DNA of 64,000 nucleotides. Source: Cephalopachus bancanus. Taxonomy: Eukaryota; Chordata; Mammalia; Primates; Tarsiidae. The stretch is taken from assembly GCA_027257055.1 (NCBI GenBank), contig JAPVLO010000056.1:1674001-1738000 (forward strand), read 5' to 3'. Position 1 is the first letter of the stretch. Every line of letters starts with the position of its first letter. Made by a program: the position numbers and the translations under genes. This document shows, one piece after another, positions 55,190 to 64,000 of the stretch. The notes under the pieces are model-generated. The model saw nothing but the letters and a program-made list of their open reading frames with translations, searched no databases and was not told the DNA's origin.

Positions 55190-55560
55190 ATGAGACAAAA
55201 GGAATGCCTACTATGTGCAAGGTTCTTTATGTACATCGCTTCATTTTATATTCCCAATATCCATTCGTTCATTCATTTATCCAAACTATCTATTAAGCCA
55301 CCAGCAGTTCCAGGCATTGTTCTAGGTTCCACGGATACTATACTGAATAAATAAGGAGTAGTTGCCATTGTAGAGTTCACAGTCTAGTGCGAGACACAGA
55401 CAAACAGAAAGACTAAATAAAACAAGTCCTTTGTGAAAATGGCAGTATTTGCAAAATGCAGATTTAATACAGAATCTACCTAGGAAAGTCAGGAAAGATT
55501 TAATAGTATTTGATCTGATAATTGAGGAGTACATGTTGTTCAATTAGATGTATAGAAAAC
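55190..55560 (+). repeat. MIR scrap plus old L1 3'-UTR relic
   Basis: 55195-55255 is a MIR-like scrap ('tactatgtgcaaggttctttatgtacatc', shortened). 55261-55560 follows the old L1 unit: TTCGTTCATTCATTTATCCA, CAGTTCCAGGCATTGTTCTA, CAGTCTAGTGCGAGACACAG, AGTCAGGAAAGATTTAATAG and 'gatctgataattgagga'. Confidence 0.6.
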
Positions 55561-56089
55561 ACTGTATACACGAGACACTGCATCTGAGGCCAAGAGACTA
55601 GTCTATACAAAGTTTTGGCAATGTGGGAGAACAGAAACAAATAAAAACCTTTTTTTCATGATGAAGTCTCTTACAGTTTACTTTTGTCCAAAACATTACA
55701 TTTAAACATATGACCACAAACCATTGCACACCACAGTCTAGCCCTGACTCTTTATTCAACAGACAGCTGGTTATATGTAACTCCATGTGGCTGAAATTCA
55801 ACAGCTTCCAACATTCATTGCTCAGAAAATCATGTTGGGTTGGTCTATAACTTCTGGATCAGGGAGTGCTGGAGGGCAGAGGAGACTCCTCCACCACCAC
55901 TGTGTATGTCTTTGTGGCCCTGTGGCTATTTGCCTCAGTCAATCATTATTATCTCTTTTGGATGAAATCCTGCTTTCAAGGATCATAGACATGGAAAGCT
56001 ATCAGAGAGCTGAGGTGGAGATTCAGTACTACCCCTTACTCTGTGACCGCAATCAATCACAGCCTCATTGAGCCTTAGATTTCTCAATT
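55561..56089. other. Single-copy stretch
   Basis: No repeat or gene. A 94-codon frame 55787-56071 has no domain. Confidence 0.45.
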
Positions 56090-56315
56090 GATTATTGCTC
56101 CTTTTTATGGAGTGCTTACTATATACTATTTGCCAAACAGCATACTGGGAGCTTAGCATACATTCTCTCAGCTAATACTTACTACAATCAATGGGCATGG
56201 ATATAAGAGTTATAATCCTTTTTTCACAGATGTGGAACTAAGGTCCAACAATGATAAACTGATTTATTCAGAGTCACATAGATAGGATCAGAATGTGGTC
56301 TGGAGCTCAGCGACT
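56090..56315 (-). repeat. MIR SINE relic
   Basis: Antisense MIR: TGGAGTGCTTACTATATACT, TTAGCATACATTCTCTCAGC, 'ttttttcacagatgtggaac', TAAGGTCCAACAATGATAAA and ATCAGAATGTGGTCTGG. Confidence 0.8.
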
Positions 56316-56429
56316 GAACTCACTCTCTGTCAACTCCTCTTTTTTTTATTTGCGATAAATACAATTCAACTGCATAAAAAAAGGGATGTGTTAATTAGGC
56401 TATCAAATCTGATTCTGCTGTTTCTAGAT

Positions 56430-56605
56430 TTAAAACAATTCTTCAGTTCCTCTTTCATCAACCACAGGATAAAATCCCTCCTCCTTAAATGGCCTTCTAT
56501 ATCCTTTACAATCTGTTTTCTTCCTACCTCTTCAACCTTAACAACATTTATCCCCTCAACCAGAACACCAAATATTGCACATTAAGCCACTTAAGCCCCA
56601 AATTG
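56430..56605 (+). repeat. L2 LINE fragment
   Basis: CAACCACAGGATAAAATCCC, CTTAAATGGCCTTCTATATC and CTTTACAATCTGTTTTCTTC match the L2 'aagtgcttaccatggcctacaagg' type region. Confidence 0.6.
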
Positions 56606-56714
56606 CCCACTGTAGATAATAGATACATAGTTCCTCCATTTCTTAATCTGTAAAAATAAAAGGTTTGACAAGGAAATAAATTAGTTCTTTGTGCCCAAGG
56701 AAACTATAAAGAGT

Positions 56715-57489
56715 TCTACTTCTGGCCAAGATGGAGTAGGAGGAACCAGATTTATTCCCCTACCTGAAACAACTAAAAAAACAACAAACAAGAAATCCAG
56801 TGGTTCTCAAGACATTGAACATTTAGGGAATGTAGCACTGTGGTTTCTCCAAGTCTGGAAACAAGGTAAGTCTTATGATTACTCCAGTGTATAACCTTGA
56901 GTGAGTTTCTGGGTCACAGCACAGGAGAGAAAGTCCAGATGGAGGCTGGTGGATGCCCTGATTTGAGAAGACAAAGCTGAGAGTCCAGGGGGCCAAGGTG
57001 ATTAGAGTGCAAGAGATAGTGTACTAGAAAGGTGAACGCTATAAAGAAAGAAAACTCCTGAGATCTGCTGAAAGTTTCCCTGAAGCATTCAGCTGAGCAC
57101 AGAGTAGTGCATACTTGTAAGAAGAATACCTAAGGCAGGGAGAAGAACCAATGATTATGAGGAGAAAAATCAATCAGCTGACACTAACCCAGATGATAAA
57201 ATTATTTTACAAGGACATTTAAATGTTTATTTGAATGGTTTTCATACATTCAAGAACTAGAAGAAAGAACATGTTAAGTAGAAATAATGAAAGATGCTAA
57301 ACAAACAAACGAAAAAGACCCCAATAGAACTAAAACATCTGAAATGCAATGCAAACTGTAAGGAATTAATGGCAGATCCAACACTGTAAAAGATAGTGAA
57401 TGTGAAGATTATCTACAACAAAACACAGAGAGAAGAAAAACCTAACAGAATAATGAACAGATTATCACTGAGCTATGAGACAGCACTGT
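56715..57489 (+). mobile_element. Old L1, 5' portion (part 1 of split element)
   Basis: L1 5' UTR and ORF1 area: GGCCAAGATGGAGTAGGAGG, 'ttattcccctacctgaaacaac', AATCCAGTGGTTCTCAAGAC, AAGACCCCAATAGAACTAAA, AAGGAATTAATGGCAGATCC and 'gaaaaacctaacagaataatg'. Stops throughout. Continues after the nested L1 at about 59422. Confidence 0.75.
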
Positions 57490-59421
57490 TGTTGTTTTTT
57501 AATGTTATTTTAGATTCAAAGGATCCACTTGCAGGTTTGTTACATGGGAATATTGAGTGATGGTGAGGTTTGGGCTTCTATTGAATTCATCACTGAAACA
57601 GTAACCATAATACTCCATGTATAGTTTTTCAAACCCTTTCCCTCCCTCTTAGGAGGCCTCAGGATTTGGTGTTTCCCTTTTTATGTCCATGTGTCTTCAG
57701 TGTTTAGCTCCCACTTATGAGTGAGAACCTGTGGTAGTTCATCTTCTGTTTCTGTGATAATTTGCTTAGAATAATGGCCTCCAGCAGCGTCCATGCTGCT
57801 GTAAAGAACATGATTTTGTTCTTCTTATGGCTGCATAGTATTCCATGGTGTAGACATACCATATGGTCTTTAACTCATCCATCATTGATGGGCACCTAGG
57901 TTGGCTCCATATCTTTGCTATTGTGAATAGTGCTGTGACAAACATACAAGTGTAAGTGTCTTCTTGACAGAATGATTTATGCTCCTTTGGGTATATACCC
58001 AGTAGTGAGGATATCTGGGCTGAATTGTAAATCTATTTTTAGTTCTTTGAGAAATCTCCAAACTGCCTTCTACTGGGAAGATATTTACATCCTCACCAAC
58101 AGTGTATGAGCGTTTGCTTTTCTCCACAACCTCACCAACATCTGCTGTGTTCTGTCTTATTAATAACAGCCATTCTGACTGGTGTGAGATGGTATTTCAT
58201 TGTGGTTTTTATTTGCATTTCTCTGATGATTACTGATGTTGAGCATTTTTTCTTATGTTTCTTGGCCACTTGTATTTTTTTTTTTGAGAAGTGCCTGTTC
58301 ATGTCCTTTGCCCACTTTTTAATGGGTTCATCTGTTTCTTTCTTGTAAACATCTAGTTACTCTGTTGATACTTTATTTTGCCATGCAAAAACTCTTATGT
58401 TTAATTAGGTCCCATTTATCAGTTTTTGTTTTGGCTACATCTGCTTTTGAAGACATGGACATAAAAATTCATTGCCTAGGCCAACGTCCTGAATAATGTT
58501 TCCTAGGTTTTTTTCTAGGATTTATATAGCTTGAGGTCTTACATGTAAGTCTTCAATCCTCCCTGAGTTAACTTTTGTACATGGTGAGAAGTAGGAGTCC
58601 AGCTTCATTATCTTGCATATGGTTAGCCAGTCTTCCCAGCACCATTTATTGAATAGGGTGTCCTTTTCCCAGTGTTTATTTTTGTTGACTTTTTCAAAGA
58701 TCAGATGATTGTAGGAGGGCAATTTTATTTCTGGGCTCTCTAGTCTGTTCCATTGGTCTGCATCTCTATTTTTTGCACAGTACTGTGCTGTTTTGATTAT
58801 CATAGTCTTATAGTAAAGTTTAAAGTTTAGTAATGTGATGTCTTTGTTCTTTTTGCTTAGAATTGCTTTAACTCTTTGGGCTCTTTTCTGCTTCCACATG
58901 AATTTAAGAATTACTTTTTTCTAATTCTATGAAAAATGACACCAGTAGGAATTGTGTTGAATTTGCAGATTGCTTTGGGGAGTAGGAACATTTAAATGAT
59001 GTTGAATCTTCCAGTCCATGAGCGCAGGATGTTTTTCCATTTGTTTGAGTCATCTTTGATTTCTTTCATCAGTGTTTTGTAGATCTCATCGTAGCATTAG
59101 ATTTACTCCCAGGTATTTTATCCTATTTCTGGCTATTGTAAATGGGATTGTGTTCTTGGTTTTGATTCTTGGCTTGATCGTTTTTGGTGTATAGAAATTC
59201 TAAAGATTTTTGACTGTTGATTTTGTATGCTGAGGCATTACTTATCAAGTTTAGGAGGTTTTTGGTAAAATCTTCAGGGTTTTCTAGATATAGAATTATG
59301 TTGTCTGCAAAGAGAGAGAATTTGACTTCCCCAGTCCTATTTGAATGCTTTTTATTTCTTTCTCTTGCCTGATTGCTTTGGGTAGGACTTCTAGTACTAT
59401 ATTAAATAGGAGTGGTTGGTA
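57490..59421 (-). mobile_element. Younger L1, antisense, 5'-truncated
   Basis: About 1.9 kb of L1 ORF2 3' part and 3' UTR, antisense to its host L1. Landmarks are GCTCCCACTTATGAGTGAGA, TATGGCTGCATAGTATTCCA, ATACCCAGTAGTGAGGATAT, TTCTTGGCCACTTGTATTTT, GATCAGATGATTGTAGGAGG and 'ttgtctgcaaagagagagaa'. In the minus strand 58522-58899 is an open stretch of 125 codons with ORF2 C-terminal wording, including [37 protein letters not shown] and [17 protein letters not shown]. The age fits L1MA/L1PB. 5'-truncated within ORF2 at about 59421. Not active. Confidence 0.9.
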
Positions 59422-60740
59422 GAATACTGTTTAGAAAATGAAAAGACAAACCATAGACTAGGAGAAAATATTTATATAACTTCTAAAAAATTCTTAAAAC
59501 TCAAAAATGAGAAAACAAGTCACCCAATTTTAAAAACAGACATTAGATTTGAACAGGTACTATACCCAAAAAAGATTTATGAATGACAAACAGGCACATG
59601 AAAAGATGCTCAAAATCATTAGTCATTAGAGAAACACAAATTAAAGCACAAGAAGATTTGCTACTAACCTATTAGAATATCTAAATGTTTAAAATACTGA
59701 TATACCGGTGAAGATATGGAGCAATAGAGCTCTCATACATTACTGGTAGAAGTGTAAAATGTCACCATCATGTTAAAAAAACCGTTTGACAGTCTTTAAA
59801 AGCTAAACACACACCTGTGGAGTGACCCAACCATTCCACTTCTAAGAATTTAATCAAGAGAGCAGAAAGCATATGCTCGTAGAAAGACTAACATTCCTGA
59901 CAGCTTTGTGTAATATTCCAAATTCAGAAGCATATGTTCATCAGCAGATGAATAGATAAATAAATATGGTATACCCATACAATAGAATAGTATTCAGCAA
60001 TTAAAGGGAATAAACTATTCATACATGAAATAACTTGGTAAACCTCAAAATAATTATGCTGAGTAAAAGAAACAAATGTTAAAAGAATACTTCCTGTTTG
60101 GTTCTGTTTATTAGAAATGCAAACTAATCTACAGTAACAGAAAACAGATTCATGGCTGCTTGGGGATGGGAATGGGGCTATTGATGGGGATGGGGGTGGG
60201 AATAGGAATAGGAAAGAGGATGAGGATGGGGTGAGAATGGGGATGGGGGCTGGGTGAGGGTGGGGGCAGGGATGGTGATGGGGATAGTGATGGGGATGGG
60301 AATGGGACTGGGGTAGGGATGGGGATGGGGATGGGTGCTAGGGGTGGGGATGAGGATAGGAGTGGAATTGGGGTGGGGATGGGGAAGGGGGAGAGATGAA
60401 ATGGGGAGGGGTGAGAATGGAGTGAGGGTGGGGGTGGGGATGGGTATAGGGATAGTGATGGGATGGGAATAGGACTGGGACTGAGGATGGGGATGGGGAT
60501 GGGGCTAGGGATAGGGTGGAGATGGGGAAGGGGGTGAGAAAGGGGAAGGGAAATGGAGGTGGGAATGCAGATGGGGAACATAGCAAAGAAAAGGAAAGGA
60601 CCAAGGGAAACTAGGAAGCATGTGGGAGTGACAGATATGCTCTTGATTATGTTGATGGTTTCATAGGTATGACACAAACTTACCAAACTGTGCACTTTCG
60701 ATATGTGCAAGTTATTGTATGTGAAGATGGAGGAAGAGGA
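59422..60740 (+). mobile_element. Old L1, 3' portion (part 2 of split element)
   Basis: Resumes the host L1. GAAAATGAAAAGACAAACCA, GATGCTCAAAATCATTAGTC, 'aaaatgtcaccatcatgttaaa', TGACCCAACCATTCCACTTC, TATACCCATACAATAGAATA and AATGCAAACTAATCTACAGT lead into the 3' UTR (GATTCATGGCTGCTTGGGGA). The G-rich minisatellite comes next, and then TGATTATGTTGATGGTTTCA and 'ctgtgcactttcgatatgtgcaa'. Confidence 0.85.
60161..60578. repeat. GGGGAT minisatellite inside an L1 3' UTR
   Basis: About 420 bp of purine-rich hexamer-like repeats (GGGGAT with GGGAAT, GGGTGA, GGGCTA variants). It grows out of the L1 3'-UTR phrase TGGTTGCTTGGGGATGGGGA, visible here as CATGGCTGCTTGGGGATGGG. The strand is G-rich on plus, so C-rich on minus. 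The 186-codon minus frame over it encodes only P/S/H-rich low complexity and is not a gene. Confidence 0.93.
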
Positions 60741-60919
60741 GAAAGGGGAGAATAGGAAAGAGAAGAAGAAATAGTAGCTATGATGCTAAGAGTCAGTCTT
60801 TTATGTTATCCAGAGGCAAACAGGGGGTATCTTCTGCTTTCTTCAGAGTTCTCAGCTCCCGACTAAAACAGGAATAATAAAATAAAGTAACTATATAACA
60901 AGGCAGTTGTGGACAGTAT

Positions 60920-61125
60920 TCATCTGGCAAATACTTTTCCAGTGCTTGCTGCTTGCCAAGCTCTGCATTAAGTGCTTTGTATTATTTATCTCATTCAATC
61001 CTCACATCTACCCTCTGTAGTAAGTATTATAAATCTTCTCACTTTACAAATAAGGAAATTGAAGGCCAGAAGTTTAAATACCATGTCCAGGGTTATGTAG
61101 CAAAGCCAAAATTAAATAAGTTATA
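60920..61125 (-). repeat. MIR SINE relic
   Basis: Antisense MIR: TGCTTGCCAAGCTCTGCATT, ATCTCATTCAATCCTCACAT, TCACTTTACAAATAAGGAAA and ATGTCCAGGGTTATGTAGCA. Confidence 0.9.
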
Positions 61126-61214
61126 TAAACCATAAAGCATAAACCAGCACAGAGCAGGTTTTCTATAAATATGAGCTGAGATATATTTACTTGGTATATG
61201 TTAGTGGAAGTGAC

Positions 61215-61445
61215 CTTGCCTAATGATTGGGAACATAAACTCTGAAGTCAGAGCAACCCAGGTTCAAATCCACTTAGCAGCTATGGAGACTTGGGCTTAG
61301 GATTCCATTTCTCTGTGTTCAAGTTCCTCAACTGTAAAACAGGAATATTAATGCCCGATTTGAAAGTTTATTGGAGTAATATGCATAAATAATATGGAAT
61401 GGTGCTTGATAGGTTATAAATAATCAAAATATGACAGTTATACTA
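61215..61445 (+). repeat. MIR SINE relic
   Basis: Sense MIR, well kept: TCTGAAGTCAGAGCAACCCA, GGTTCAAATCCACTTAGCAG, 'agttcctcaactgtaaaacagg', GGAGTAATATGCATAAATAA and GGAATGGTGCTTGATAGGTT. Confidence 0.9.
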
Positions 61446-61884
61446 GTTGAGTCTTGGCTTGTGAGAGTTGTTGACTGACTGATAAAGAAAAGCACATGAC
61501 TGTGTCGTATTGTCCCTAATATAATTCATTGAGAACTCACCAGAATGGCAATTATATTCTCATTTGCTGCGCTATTCAGAGTAAGAAAGAGATCCGTCTT
61601 CCAAACGACATCCATCATTTGTTTTCTAACAAATTCAGGTCTCATCACTGATTCCTCTATAACCCTGCCTGGCCATCTCAGAACCCCCTCAAAGCCCCAT
61701 GGGTGAGCCTTGACCCAAGGTCATGATTCTCTTTCTAGAAAGACCGTATAAGTCTCTTCGCCTCCCGCCTCTTCTCTTGAACATCCTCATCCTGTCTTGG
61801 GGCTCTCAAACTCTCAGGAGAAATTGTTCAAAGCCATTTATGAAACGTTCTCTTTGGAATAGATAAAATTATTTAATAACTTAA
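61446..61884. other. Single-copy stretch
   Basis: No repeat or gene recognised. Confidence 0.45.
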
Positions 61885-62105
61885 ATAATGGCTAAAAGCC
61901 CTGGCTTGGAGGCCATCAGGGTGGTTTTGAGTAACAATCCTTGACCTTAAACAAGTTTCTTAATTCCCTGCACTTCATTTTACACATGTGTGAAGTGGTA
62001 ATGATAACAGTGTCTACTTTGTGGGTTAATTTTGAAGGATAAGTTTTAAAAATTACATAAATCACTTAACACAGTCCTTTGGTGAGAAGAAAGTTCTTAA
62101 CAAAT
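61885..62105 (+). repeat. MIR SINE relic
   Basis: Sense MIR: CCCTGGCTTGGAGGCCATCA, ATCCTTGACCTTAAACAAGT, CTTCATTTTACACATGTGTG and AATCACTTAACACAGTCCTT. Confidence 0.75.
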
Positions 62106-62244
62106 GTTTTCCATGTGTTTGGTTGTTGCCATTCCTATTGAATTTTCCTGCTCACAGAGCCCTTTTACATTTGGTGTGTTCTTGGACACAGGCTGGTAAA
62201 GGACCAGATTTGTCCCACTCAGTGAGTTGAGGACTGGACTCTGA

Positions 62245-62335
62245 GAAGTGACGTGGCTTTACTCAGGTCACAGCTGGCGAAACCAGGACCTGAATCCCAA
62301 TGCCACCGTGAATATTATTGCTCTATTATGATGGT
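62245..62335 (-). repeat. MIR SINE scrap
   Basis: GCTTTACTCAGGTCACAGCT, GGCGAAACCAGGACCTGAAT and CCCAATGCCACCGTG match the antisense MIR 3' part ('ggtcacacagctagtaagtggc... gaacccag'). Confidence 0.55.
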
Positions 62336-62494
62336 CCTAATACTCACTCTACTGTTCCATGGAGTAGAGCAGGGAGATATTGCTGTAAAGACGTCAATTC
62401 ACTTAGTATACCAACGTCAACTAAGTGTTCAAAAGAGAAGTAGCCATTGAACAGAATACATTTACAGCAAAAAGCTCTGACATTGGAAGGCAGT

Positions 62495-62715
62495 GTCAAA
62501 GAGGCTGAGCATCCAGTCTTTGGAATGAAGCTTGGTTTTAAATTCATGCTCTGCCACTAATCATCCATGTGGCCCTGGGCAAGTCCTTTGATCTGTATAA
62601 GGCTGTTTCCTCATATATAAAATGGGATAGCAATAGTATCTACCTCTTCTAAGGCATATTGCATAATGCATGCACATAGAAATCCTGAATAAATATTAAT
62701 TAGTGTTTTGATCTA
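62495..62715 (+). repeat. MIR SINE relic
   Basis: Sense MIR: TTTAAATTCATGCTCTGCCA, CATGTGGCCCTGGGCAAGTC, 'gctgtttcctcatatataaa', ATGGGATAGCAATAGTATCT and ATGCATGCACATAGAAATCC. Confidence 0.9.
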
Positions 62716-63335
62716 TTTTTTACCCTCCATCAGTGCCTACTGCTCTTGGGATAAAGACTAAAATAAACACCTTAATCTGGCTTACAAAACCTGAGTCTAT
62801 CTTTGTGAAGATGTTTAGCCTAATGTTTCACTTTGCTCACTCCACATCATCTGCATTAATGAGATTAATTTTGGTAATTTCTCACCTAATGGAAATGCCT
62901 TAGGGAATAGAGGAAGGCTCTATGAATAAATATTCTGGGCTTAAACAGGAACTGTCCCTGATAAGCAGGGACATATGACCACCCTACACATTAACCTTCT
63001 CTTCATTCTTGTTTTCTGTCAAACTTTGCAACATCGCGCTTGCTACTTTCCTTAAGCAAAATGCCCTTACCTTCCCCTTAATTCACCACCTATGACTCAT
63101 CCTTAAAGTCTCACCTTCAGTCACTAGTAGTCACACCACCCTCTATTCCTTTTTTATAACGTTTCTTATAACATTTCTTTAAACAATTATCTATCAAGAT
63201 TGATTGTGTCTATCTCTCCCACTAGACTGTAAGCTTTATGAGCATAAGTCATAACTGTCTTAGTCATCATTGTATCTCAAGTTTCTAGAAGTTACTGAAT
63301 GAATGGAAGAATGAATAAATGAAATTACAACTACA
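62716..63335 (+). repeat. L2 LINE relic with a nested small element
   Basis: Sense L2. Left part to about 62880 (GCCTACTGCTCTTGGGATAA, 'aatctggcttacaaaacctg'). Right part from about 62995: CCACCTATGACTCATCCTTA, AAGTCTCACCTTCAGTCACT, CCCACTAGACTGTAAGCTTT and 'gaatgaatggaagaatgaat'. Nested short DNA-transposon relic between. Confidence 0.85.
62935..62992. repeat. MER53-like fragment nested in L2
   Basis: TTAAACAGGAACTGTCCCTG, ATAAGCAGGGACATATGACC and ACCCTA resemble 'accgggactgtcccgggcaaaccgggac... tggtcaccct'. Same family type as positions 3-102. Confidence 0.5.
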
Positions 63336-63339
63336 TTTG

Positions 63340-63445
63340 GATGGTGCGATAACTCTGTAAGATGAAACAGAATTATCTCCATCATAGATGGAGAAGCGGA
63401 AAAAGAAAAAGTAAGCAATTTGCCCCAAGTTATACAGTGAATGAA
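63340..63445 (-). repeat. MIR SINE fragment
   Basis: GATGAAACAGAATTATCTCC, ATCATAGATGGAGAAGCGGA and 'agcaatttgccccaagttat' follow antisense MIR. Confidence 0.65.
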
Positions 63446-64000
63446 TCATTGAATGCATAGGACATGGACTAAGATGCTCAGTATGCTTTCTTCTACTCCG
63501 TATTGCCCCTTAATTCTTTGTCTCCACATCTCTGACTCTGAAAAACTCAACTTCTATCTCTGATAGCTAAGGAACGCAGGATGAAACAAACAATCAAAAA
63601 GCCCTCTTTACCTCCTCTTTTAGTAGGGCGTCTTTGGAAAGAAAACTTACTTTGAGTAGATGTAAGAAATAAACATTTTTACCAGGTTAAATGCAGCCTA
63701 TTTCATTGGTTATTTGGATTAAAATCCCAGGACAGTGCCCAGGCCAACCTCATCTCACTATGCAGCAGAATACCACCAGGTTCAGCCCACACTCAGCCCA
63801 GGAGAACCACATAAGGAAATAGTTCAGAATCCCAATGCTCCAAGGCAGCCTTGATGACTGAAACTTGAGAGTCTTCCTGAACTTGGAAGAGAGGTCAGTC
63901 GACCAAATGCTCTATTGTCTGCTGAAAGTTACACCCAATGCAATTCCAGATAACTCAAAAACAATACTTCAACATTCTCTTACAGCTGAGGCCTTTATAT
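63446..64000. other. Non-coding stretch to window end
   Basis: No repeat or gene I can support. Confidence 0.4.

Noticed and set aside
60161..60578. Interstitial telomere sequence
   Set aside because: The units are GGGGAT and variants rather than TTAGGG, and the origin in an L1 3' UTR explains them.
60150..60710. 186-codon minus-strand frame rich in Pro, Ser, His and Ile
   Set aside because: It is a translation of the GGGGAT minisatellite. A frame free of stops follows from the absence of stop triplets in the hexamer, and overlapping frames show the same composition.

Overview
The window is nuclear DNA of a primate. It is AT-rich, poor in CpG and full of interspersed repeats: dimeric Alu SINEs, MIR, L2, L1, and the primate or eutherian DNA transposons Tigger1, Charlie3/MER1 and MER30. 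No intact host protein-coding gene is visible. No convincing spliced exon chain, tRNA or other structural RNA gene was found either. Nearly every long open frame here lies inside a repeat, the cyclophilin pseudogene or simple sequence. There is no sign of bacterial DNA, phage or CRISPR.

Species. The younger Alu copies, several with target-site duplications (TSDs), do not match human AluJ, S or Y. They share private changes: a shortened left-arm start (GGCTCAGCCTG), CCGCGCC where AGCAC is usual, an ACAATAAATCAAAAA linker, AGCAGGTCGAGG in the right arm, and a GAGACTCCAACTC-type end. They also lack the right-arm form I associate with lemurs and lorises. My inference is a non-simian haplorhine, most likely a tarsier. 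This is inference, not proof.

Layout. 0-8 kb: a small palindromic element, a full-length Tigger1 (1046-3489, TA TSD), a near full-length Charlie3 (4409-7046, perfect 8-bp TSD) and an L1 tail. 8-14 kb: a lineage Alu, a 92-bp tandem duplication, a foldback MER30-like hAT (10584-10799), then mostly single-copy DNA. 14-30 kb: a (TG)n tract, a PPIA processed pseudogene (15043-15790), a Z-DNA-prone tract at 17.6 kb, several Alus, and L2, MIR and L1 relics. 29.4-33 kb: a repeat-poor block. 33.5-36.3 kb: a second Tigger1, opposite in orientation to the first and split by an Alu. 36-47 kb: a short retroposon with a perfect 16-bp TSD, L1 and Alu nests, and single-copy DNA. 47-64 kb: an old L1 3'-UTR relic carrying two hAT insertions, MER1B, MIR and L2 copies, a GATA repeat, and an old L1 (56.7-60.7 kb) with a younger antisense L1 inside it and a GGGGAT minisatellite expanded from its 3' UTR.

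Nothing acts together as a pathway. The window reads as intergenic or deep intronic sequence whose history can be dated from its nested insertions. The most unusual item is the foldback MER30-like element, followed by the graded series of lineage Alus and the L1-derived G-rich minisatellite. I did not find a new biological system in the sense of a multi-gene module. Family names come from memory of consensus sequences. RepeatMasker with a primate library would settle them.
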